Source: Vermamoeba vermiformis (taxonomy: Eukaryota; Tubulinea; Echinamoebida). From it: a DNA stretch of 64,000 nt. The translations under genes were made by a program, and so were the position numbers. Shown here piece by piece: positions 57,423-64,000 of the stretch. The number at the start of each line of letters is the position of its first letter. Position 1 is the stretch's first letter. The notes below the pieces were generated by a model. The model saw nothing but the letters and a program-made list of their open reading frames with translations. It searched no databases and was not told the origin of the DNA. The stretch is taken from positions 283,644 through 347,643 of the forward strand of contig JBEWZL010000006.1 in NCBI GenBank assembly GCA_045837725.1. Direction: 5' to 3'.

Positions 57423-57753
57423 CGCCGATTGTGGTGTTGTTTTTTGTAATGTTGTGAAAGAGCAACCTCGATGAAATTCTTGCCGGCGAGGAAAATTCGG
57501 CCGTCGAACGTTTCCAAAAAGGGCAATCTCACTAGCTGGTACTGCTCATTACCCAAGTATGTGAGGTTGAGAACAGCCGCTTTGTATCGCTAGAAGTGAC
57601 ATCCTTATTACACATAACTAATGTTTGCAATCTCGTAAGTCTTACGAACTGATTGGTTTTGCACCGGGACGTCTAATGTGTATATGTACGTATAGGATTC
57701 AACGCATAGGAGAAACGTCCGGCAAAACGTTGATTCGAAAGTTTTTTTTGCAT
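57423..57753 (-). CDS. small unknown protein
   Basis: The last exon (about 57590-57423) encodes NLTYLGNEQYQLVRLPFLET and then FDGRIFLAGKNFIEV, with a basic end, and looks coding. A plausible first exon from 57753 reads MQKKLSNQRFAGRFSYALNP and joins in phase if the acceptor is GATACAAAG. That gives roughly 75 residues. I recognise no family; the basic N-terminus would fit a mitochondrial or ribosomal protein, but that is a guess. The stop lies 93 nt upstream of the UFD1 start in the same orientation. Confidence 0.4.
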
Positions 57754-58087
57754 TAATAATTCTGAAGATTCAATTCCAATTGCTTACAACAATTAAAATC
57801 TCAACGAAACATCTTTATTTATGGTGCTTGATTGATTTTGATACTTAGCAGTGCAGATTCAATGATTAGCGCACGGGATCAAGGTAGGTTACGGATGCAC
57901 AAAAAATAGTCTGAGATGCTAATTTGAATATACCATAATTTTGAATAATTACCATTCCTCAAATTATCGAATATGATTTCAATTGGCTAAATATTAACTC
58001 TATTTGATATTATTTTCCAAATTAGATAAATTATTACAATCTGACGAATAATGTTTTACCTTTGTAGAAGGAGAATAGATAAGGTAG
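57754..58087. other. divergent intergenic region
   Basis: AT-rich and without recognisable genes. It separates the small minus-strand gene from the histidine kinase and probably contains both promoters. Confidence 0.4.
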
Positions 58088-61000
58088 ATGGAGCAATTAA
58101 AAAGCGCTTTTGGACTAAAAGACATCATCTCTGACGTCTCATCCCGAATCAGGACGAGCGATCGGCAACAGATAGTAACGCGATTTCTGCAAGACGATAT
58201 TTGTATCGCCGATCATGCGAGTATCAGTTATATTTTGGAAACACTTCTTGGTTCAAGTATTGCGATAACCAAAAGTGGAATTACTTCTGTGGTTGTTGAT
58301 TGCTCTGATCATGACGCGCAACATTACGACGTTTCCGTTAGTATTCAAAGCAACGATGTTGCAGCAAGTATGAAGGAGGAAGAATCAATCGGCTCAGAGC
58401 AAATTGCGAGGTAATTGAGCTGCTTCGGGGATACAAATATACTAAAACGCTTTAGTGCCGCGGTTTGCAAATGCATCAAGATGGTAGAATCAATGAAAGG
58501 AACAATCACTGGCGGTTTCAACAGAGATTTTGGCACAAGGTTCAGATTTAACATCCATGCAGCGAAATCTCCCACTCCGGAATATTGTGCGCGCACATTA
58601 ACGACGGAAGAACAAGCGAAACACGACAGAATCATGGCGATGTTCAGGACGTCGGGCAAGAATGGCGAACTTATGGCTGCGACGGACTGGTCGAAGACAC
58701 CATTGGGACCACTCGAAACTTGGCCTCAGAGTTTGATCACTACCGTTAGTATCTGCTTGAAGTCAAGATTTCCGATGCTCATTTGGTGGGGACCGCAATT
58801 GACAATGATTTACAACGAAGATTACAATTCCATCTTGGGTGCGAAACACCCGAAGTCCATGGGTCAGATCGGATCGGAATGTTGGCCCGAGGTCTTCGAC
58901 ATCATTGGCCCTATGCTTCACGGAGTCATGCAAGGCAAGGGAGCCACTTGGTCAGAAGATCAGATGCTCCCTTTGTACAGAAACGGTTTTGTCGAGGAGT
59001 GCTACTTCACGTTCTCGTACAGCGCCATTCACGACGAAACCAATGACATTGCAGGCATATTCACAGCTGTTTTCGAGACCACAAAGAGCGTCATTGACAA
59101 GCGCCGCCTCAACGTGTTGAAAGAGATGGGTCGCGCTACTTCAGCGACTTCAGTACGACAGGCCTATCAGATGATTGGTAATGCACTCTCAACGTTGCCG
59201 AATTGCTTGCCGTTTTGCGCATTGTACAGCTTAGAGAACGAGAGGTTTGTTCGTCAGACCGTGTGCGGACTTCCCGAAGATCACGCGGCTTGCCCAATAG
59301 AGCTGAACGAGCGCAGCCTTTGGCCTTACTCTCAAGTTATTGAAAGCCGCAAAGCCGTTGTCGTGAAGGACGTTGTGAAAAGATTTGGCTCAATCTTTTG
59401 TCCTTCATGGCGAGAAAGAATTACGAAGGCGATGATAGTGCCCTTATTCTCGAACAAGCAGTCAAGCGAAATTATCGGCTTATTCATCACTGGACTCAGT
59501 TCGTGGCTGGTGTACAACGAAGAATACACGAGCTTCATTGATTTAATTGGAAATCGTATCTGCAACATTGTCAGCACCATTCAGTCGTATGTAGACCAAG
59601 TTCACCGAGCGGAAGAGTTGATGCGCATCGACAAAGCCAAGACCCAATTTTTCACCAACATCAGTCACGAGTTCCGCACGCCACTCGCGTTGATGTTGGG
59701 CCCACTTGCCGATTCATTGGCAGATGATGTTAACCCATTGAATGAAGAGCAGCGCAGGCGACAAGAAATGATTCAAAGCAATGCTCTGCGGTTACTGAAG
59801 CTCGTGAACAACGTGCTGGACTTTGCCAGGATCGAAGCCGGACGCACACAACTCAATTTAGTACCCGTCAATATCTCCGAAGTTACCAAGAATCTCAGCG
59901 GAACATTTCAGTCGATCATTGCTCACGCAGGACTGGAGTATGTCGTTGATATTCAACAAGTTCCGCAGACCTTCCTCGATGTAGATATGTGGGAAAAGAT
60001 TGTGCTCAATTTATTGTCCAACGCGTTCAAGTTCACTTATCGCGGTAGCATCACTGTACGACTGCACCAAGTGGAAACAAACATTATGTTTAGCGTTGCT
60101 GACACTGGCGTTGGCATTGCTGAGAGCGAGCAACCGAAGATATTTCAGCGATTTTACCGTGCTGAGCATTCACAGGGCCGCAGTTTTGAAGGCTCTGGCA
60201 TTGGCTTGGCACTCGTTCAAGAACTTGTCAAATTGCACAACGGAACCATCTCTTTCCAAAGCCAAGTCAACCAAGGAACTACGTTCACAGTGGTCTTGCC
60301 AATTACGAAAACCAACGATCGTTCCGACTTCGCTCCCGTTGCCGCTGCACCTGCAACTCATACCATCCAAAACAGTCAAGCCGCCCTCAACGAGATCAGT
60401 AAATGGGTTGCGCAAGAAGACGAGCGCTTCGTAGTCAAATCTCTCGGACAAAACGCTCGCGCTCACGTGCTACTCGTCGACGACAATGTAGACATGCGAA
60501 ACTACCTCCAAAGTATTCTGGCACCACATTACCGTATTTCGATTGCGAAGGATGGCCTTGAAGCGCTCGAAGTAGTAGAAAAAAACCCACCCGATCTAAT
60601 ACTCAGCGATGTTATGATGCCTCGACTTGATGGCTTCGGCTTAATTAAGCGTCTGCGTAGTTTGGCAACTACAAATAGCATTCCAATCATTGTTCTCTCT
60701 GCGCGTGCTGGCGAAGAGGCTAAAGTTGAAGGCCTTGAAGTTGGTGGGTAGAAGTGCAGTGCAGGTTTAACCCTAACTAACCACTTAATCTCAGGTGCCG
60801 ATGATTACTTGGTCAAAACAGCCTTTTCTGAAAAGGAGTTACTAGCTCGCGTCAAGACTCACTTTGAGTTGGGTCGATTGCGTTCCCACCTCGAACGAGA
60901 GGTTGCCAGAAAAACGGAACAACTGACGCAAGCAAACACTACGTTATCGGAGTTCATCGACATGATCTGCCACGAGATACGAAATCCGTTGCACGGCATG

Positions 61001-62119
61001 GTTGGTAGCTGGCAATTGTTGTCCGAACACTTGGAAAATCTGAACATGAATATTTCCGAGCGCACTCACTCTAACTTGGCTATGGAATTATCAGAGATGA
61101 AAGACTACCTGACAAACATCAAAGAGTGCACGATGTATCAAGCACGTGTCATGGACGAGGTCGTACTGTTAGCCAAGCTATTTGCAAACAAGTTCGAGCT
61201 CCATCCTAAAGCCTGTCACCTCAGCAAGCTTGTCAACAAAATTCTTCGAAAGGTTGAAGACAACGCAGAGGCAAAAAGCATCAGATTTGTCCAAAGTCAC
61301 AATATCAAAGAGGACACGCTTGAAATCGATGCGCGATGCATCGAGCAGATTCTGACTAGCGTAATTACCTACGTTATGGACACAACGAATAACGACAGTG
61401 TGGTGCATGTGTCGCTCTCATCGCGTTTGCAAGACCCTGACTTGGTGGAGCTGAACGCAAAGATTTTAGCAATGAATTTCATGATGGATGAAAGTGCATT
61501 TAATCGATTGTTAACCCTACAACAGCAGTCCTTTGCCAATCGAAGTGTTGGCATTCATTACAACAATACTGGATTCAGTCTGGCCATCAGTGAACGACTA
61601 GTGAAGGTGATGGGAGGAAAGATTGAGGTCGTAAGTGAGTCAGCGAATGGTTCAACACTGTCTGGCCTGGCATTCAACGTCATTGGCAAGTTATCATCAC
61701 ATGAAGATGAAAAGCCACTGCCACAAAGTAATCGAGTGTTCACCAAAAGGGCACTCGTTGCAGAGGACAACTACGTCAATCAAGTTTTGTGTCGTGCTCT
61801 GTTGAAGAAAAAAGGCTATGAGTGTCACATTGCTAGTAATGGAAGAGAGGCACTAGAAAAATATCAACCAGACTATTATGATTTCATTTTGATGGATATT
61901 GCAATGCCAGAAGTCAATGGCCTTGATGTAACAAAGCAAATTCGACAAATTGAAGCATCAAATAATGTACAGTATCCAGTGTTTATCATTGGGCTCAGTG
62001 CTTATGCACAGGCAGAAAAAGTTGCTGAAGCGTTTGCAGCAGGAATGAATGATTTCATCAGCAAGCCAGCTACCCTGGACAAAATTATTGGAATTATTAA
62101 GCAGTGGACAAACCATTGA
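58088..62119 (+). CDS. tandem hybrid histidine kinase (PAS-GAF-HK-REC-HK'-REC)
   Basis: Three exons (58088-58410, 58456-60743, 60795-62119) give 1,311 codons; the first intron is only 45 nt. After about 190 residues without a recognised domain comes a PAS-like domain (FPMLIWWGPQLTMIYNEDYN), then a GAF domain. The first kinase core is complete: H-box TNISHEFRTPLALM, N-box NLLSNAFKF, G1 DTGVGI, F-box FQRFYR, G2 GSGIGLALVQ. A receiver follows (LLVDDN, phospho-acceptor in LILSDVMMP, conserved Lys in DDYLVKTAF). A second kinase module keeps its H-box (CHEIRNPLHG) but its ATPase region lacks the DxGxG box. A final receiver (VAEDNYVNQ, LMDIAMP, FISKPA) ends the protein. No transmembrane segment is seen, so it should be a cytosolic sensor passing phosphate to a downstream phosphotransfer protein. 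Confidence 0.93.
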
Positions 62120-62129
62120 TGTAAATAAA
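62120..62129 (+). terminator. composite poly(A) element TGTAAATAAA
   Basis: It begins at the base directly after the histidine-kinase stop codon. Confidence 0.6.
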
Positions 62130-62237
62130 TGTATAAACTTAGTAACTAGGGATGGATTAATTGTGGTCATGATACTAGCTGGTGTGCATGTTTATTTAGA
62201 GGACTGGTCTGAAGATTAACACATTTACTAACTTTGT

Positions 62238-62510
62238 ATGGACAAAAAACAAATGCTCCAATATAAGGCAGAACAATTACTGCTATTAAAGACCGTAATT
62301 GAACAAATCCCTTATATTAAAACCAAATCTGGGATTCCAAGCTTTGAAGAGCAAGAGGCTTTTGCCTGTTTGTGGAAGCAGCAATGCATCCCAAGTCATA
62401 AAACACTGTTCATTAAAACAGAGATAGTGCAGTGTGTGTGTAGAACCATCAAAGTGTCCTACTCATTGTGTATTGGACATGGTTTCAAGGGTGACAGACA
62501 GGGACCATGA
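62238..62510 (+). CDS. possible small ORF, unknown
   Basis: A 90-codon frame beginning MDKKQMLQYKAEQLLLLKTV. The first 60 residues read like a helical, charged protein; the end is Cys-rich and less convincing. I recognise no family, and the surrounding DNA looks like decayed repeat. It may be a fragment of a mobile-element or host gene. Confidence 0.2.
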   Translation: MDKKQMLQYKAEQLLLLKTVIEQIPYIKTKSGIPSFEEQEAFACLWKQQCIPSHKTLFIKTEIVQCVCRTIKVSYSLCIGHGFKGDRQGP

Positions 62511-62852
62511 CCTCCTGTGTAAGGAAAATCTAGTCAGATTTGTAACTTTGAAGCTAAGAAGAACCTGGCTTACCTCACACGGGTTCCTTACTAGACGGCA
62601 GTCCAATTGAAGCTTGTAGAAGGTGTAAGAAGGCCAGCAGCACTACAAAAACATTAAAAAGTAGATGCCACACATCTGAAGTTCCAGATTTAAAACCAAA
62701 TGCCACCTGCTTGTGAGCTATTATCCTGAGAGCATGCCCCTAATTGAGGAACACGTACATGAGTCAGTACTCAGCAGTGAGCCCGAGTTGCATTAGTATA
62801 CTATGTAGGGCTAACTTCCACTTTAGGGTTTAACTTTTTAACTTTTTTTACA

Positions 62853-62987
62853 GGGGCGTCCCCGTGGCGCGGACGGGGTCTGGTCAAACTTGGTCAACAA
62901 GGGGGCGTCCCCGTGGCACGGACCGGGGTCTGGTCAAACTTGGTCAACAAGGGGGCGTCCCCATGGTGTGGACAGGGGTCTGGTCAA
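62853..62987 (+). repeat. 50-nt GC-rich tandem repeat, three copies
   Basis: Copies begin at about 62853, 62901 and 62951, with a core GGGGCGTCCCCGTGG and a tail GGTCTGGTCAAACTTGGTCA. The last copy is truncated. Differences between copies are mostly transitions at CpG sites (GCGCGG, GCACGG, GTGTGG in order). Confidence 0.85.
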
Positions 62988-63256
62988 TCACACAGAACTG
63001 ATTTGGAATTGGTTAGCAAAAAAAATGCAAAATAAACCCTTAAACAATCTATTCTGCTTGTTTTTGCCTACTGCTGATGTTTTGATACAAATTTGACTAA
63101 GAAAAGAGCCCATTCTGGTTGCCTTGGTGTCAGAATTCTGACAGCACTCCAAGGTGAGATTAGTGCACTTGCAGCCTCAAAGGAACACTTGATAGTGTGC
63201 CGCAAGCGTGATTTTACTTCACTTTATTAACTTTTGGGCAGTTTTTTTTATTTTCC

Positions 63257-63431
63257 CTCTATGGCCGGCCATAGAGGCGTGCCTGCGCAGTACTGGCGCA
63301 GGTTCAATTCCAGGTGTGGGCAAATATATTATTTGTACTTTATGGCTGGCCATAAATTGACTACTGCCAAAGTCCTGGGTTCAATTGCAAGTTTATCATG
63401 GCATAAGATCTATCTTTATGACCAGCCATAA
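63257..63431. repeat. 77-nt degenerate tandem repeat with palindromic core
   Basis: Three palindromic cores occur at 63257-63276 (CTCTATGGCCGGCCATAGAG), 63340-63355 (TTATGGCTGGCCATAA) and 63416-63431 (TTATGACCAGCCATAA). Between them, GGTTCAATT recurs with the same 77-nt spacing (63301 and 63379). An additional hairpin, CCTGCGC/GCGCAGG, lies at 63282-63302. Confidence 0.75.
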
Positions 63432-63638
63432 TATTCAAAATTTGGGGTTTGGTGTCTTATTGCAACTTGAACTTGATTAACATTTCTGTGGAGCAGATCT
63501 CGCCTCTTCCAAATTCTCAAACTTTCACCATGTTAATGCCAAATATTTCTATCCCTCATATATATTCTATTCTATCCTGTGCACTGCCACAGGTTCCACA
63601 AAGGCCTGCTCCAACAAAAAGAATTTGCATGAACTTCA

Positions 63639-63648
63639 TTTATTTACA
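63639..63648 (-). terminator. composite poly(A) element overlapping a stop codon
   Basis: The minus-strand TGTAAATAAA contains the TAA stop of the partial gene that runs off the right edge. Confidence 0.6.
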
Positions 63649-63950
63649 GAGAATACATGCTCAGATCTATATTGTCATATGTGTTCTTGATATCCTCTAT
63701 TATTGCTTGTGCCTGTCCTTCAAGAATTATTTTAACAAGAGTCGCAACAGAAACAGGGGAGGAATAGTCGTTGATATCAAAATTGTTGGCGGAGTCAAGT
63801 AGCAGGAGCCTTTTTCCGTCCTTAAGAAAATCACGAAGAAACTTTAAGCAAATTGGCTTTGATTTCTCCATCACCCATAAGTATGGCAAAATGTGGAACA
63901 GGTGGTGCGCAATCTCGGCAGAAACTAAAGTTGTGCTTTTTTCCCCCTGT
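63644..63950 (-). CDS. last exon of a gene continuing past the right edge
   Basis: On the minus strand a good acceptor (TGACTTTACAG) opens an exon encoding about 100 residues ending LSMYSL. The sequence (EIAHHLFHILPYLWVMEKSK, SPVSVATLVKIILEGQ) looks helical. The SVATLVKIIL part is faintly reminiscent of the RhoGAP 'VASLLK' helix, but I would not assign a family. The 5' part lies outside the window. Confidence 0.5.
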
Positions 63951-64000
63951 AAAGTCATGTAATTTAAATATAGGCTTATATTTGAAGTAAAAATAAAGTT

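Larger units (their letters stand above)
62130..63640. other. gene-poor, CpG-poor region with repeats
   Basis: I can assign no gene with confidence. The region is CpG-depleted except for a GC-rich 50-nt tandem repeat. It also has a 77-nt degenerate repeat with palindromic cores. It resembles decayed repetitive DNA. Confidence 0.5.

Noticed and set aside
62853-62987. CRISPR-like array
   Set aside because: Copies are adjacent with no unique spacers and the genome is eukaryotic; it is a tandem minisatellite.
63296-63330. tRNA-like B-box (GGTTCAATTCC)
   Set aside because: No T-arm pairing and no cloverleaf can be folded around it; it recurs as part of the 77-nt repeat.

Overview
The window is a gene-dense piece of a eukaryotic nuclear genome. 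I resolve about 22 protein genes on both strands, nearly all cut by short introns (commonly 40-110 nt, GTAAGT-type donors). Intergenic gaps are tiny: one convergent gene pair is 2 nt apart. The gene set points to a unicellular, probably amoeboid eukaryote: a severin-type GCK-III Ste20 kinase, a full-length vinculin homologue, a tandem hybrid histidine kinase, a PX-RapGAP, and a secreted EGF/WSC/DUF4832 protein. An amoebozoan is my best guess, but the sequence alone does not prove it. I found no rRNA, tRNA, CRISPR or intact mobile element.

Layout: Ste20 kinase (298-3513,+); F-box/helical-repeat protein (4211-7305,-); mitochondrial carrier (7681-10301,+); NHL-SAM-SAM scaffold (10624-14243,+); secreted DUF4832/WSC protein (14293-17926,-); LRR protein (18177-19902,-); divergent actin-related protein (20094-21697,+); unknown protein (21700-22904,-); amino-acid transporter (23130-25278,-); SpoU rRNA methyltransferase (25579-27467,+); second mitochondrial carrier (27583-29298,-); single-pass receptor-like protein (29972-31485,+); 7-TM protein (31736-34042,-); two-domain glycosyltransferase (34506-37881,-); long tRNase Z (37970-40871,-); PX-RapGAP (41023-44547,-); vinculin (45427-50696,+); Sec61-alpha fragment (about 50850-50950,+); WDR59-OXR1 fusion (51162-55736,+); UFD1 (55830-57330,-); a small unknown gene (57423-57753,-); hybrid histidine kinase (58088-62119,+); repeat-rich, CpG-poor tail (62130-63640); last exon of a gene entering from the right edge (63644-63950,-).

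The most striking object is the gene at 51162-55736. Its 16 exons close into one 1,130-codon frame. That frame joins the N-terminal half of WDR59 (WD40 propeller plus RWD, a GATOR2 subunit acting on mTORC1 at the lysosome) to a complete OXR1/NCOA7-type LysM-GRAM-TLDc protein, a family known to act on the V-ATPase. The junction lies inside a single exon.

Other genome-level signals are these. CpG is strongly depleted in two blocks (about 3960-6240 and 61780-63600), with CpG-transition decay visible between tandem repeat copies. A composite 3'-end element, TGTAAATAAA, recurs at six gene ends on both strands. Several first introns lie within the first 3-22 coding bases. Adhesion and cytoskeleton functions (vinculin, Rap regulation, Ste20 kinase, receptor-like protein) are well represented, but nothing shows that these neighbours form a functional cluster.
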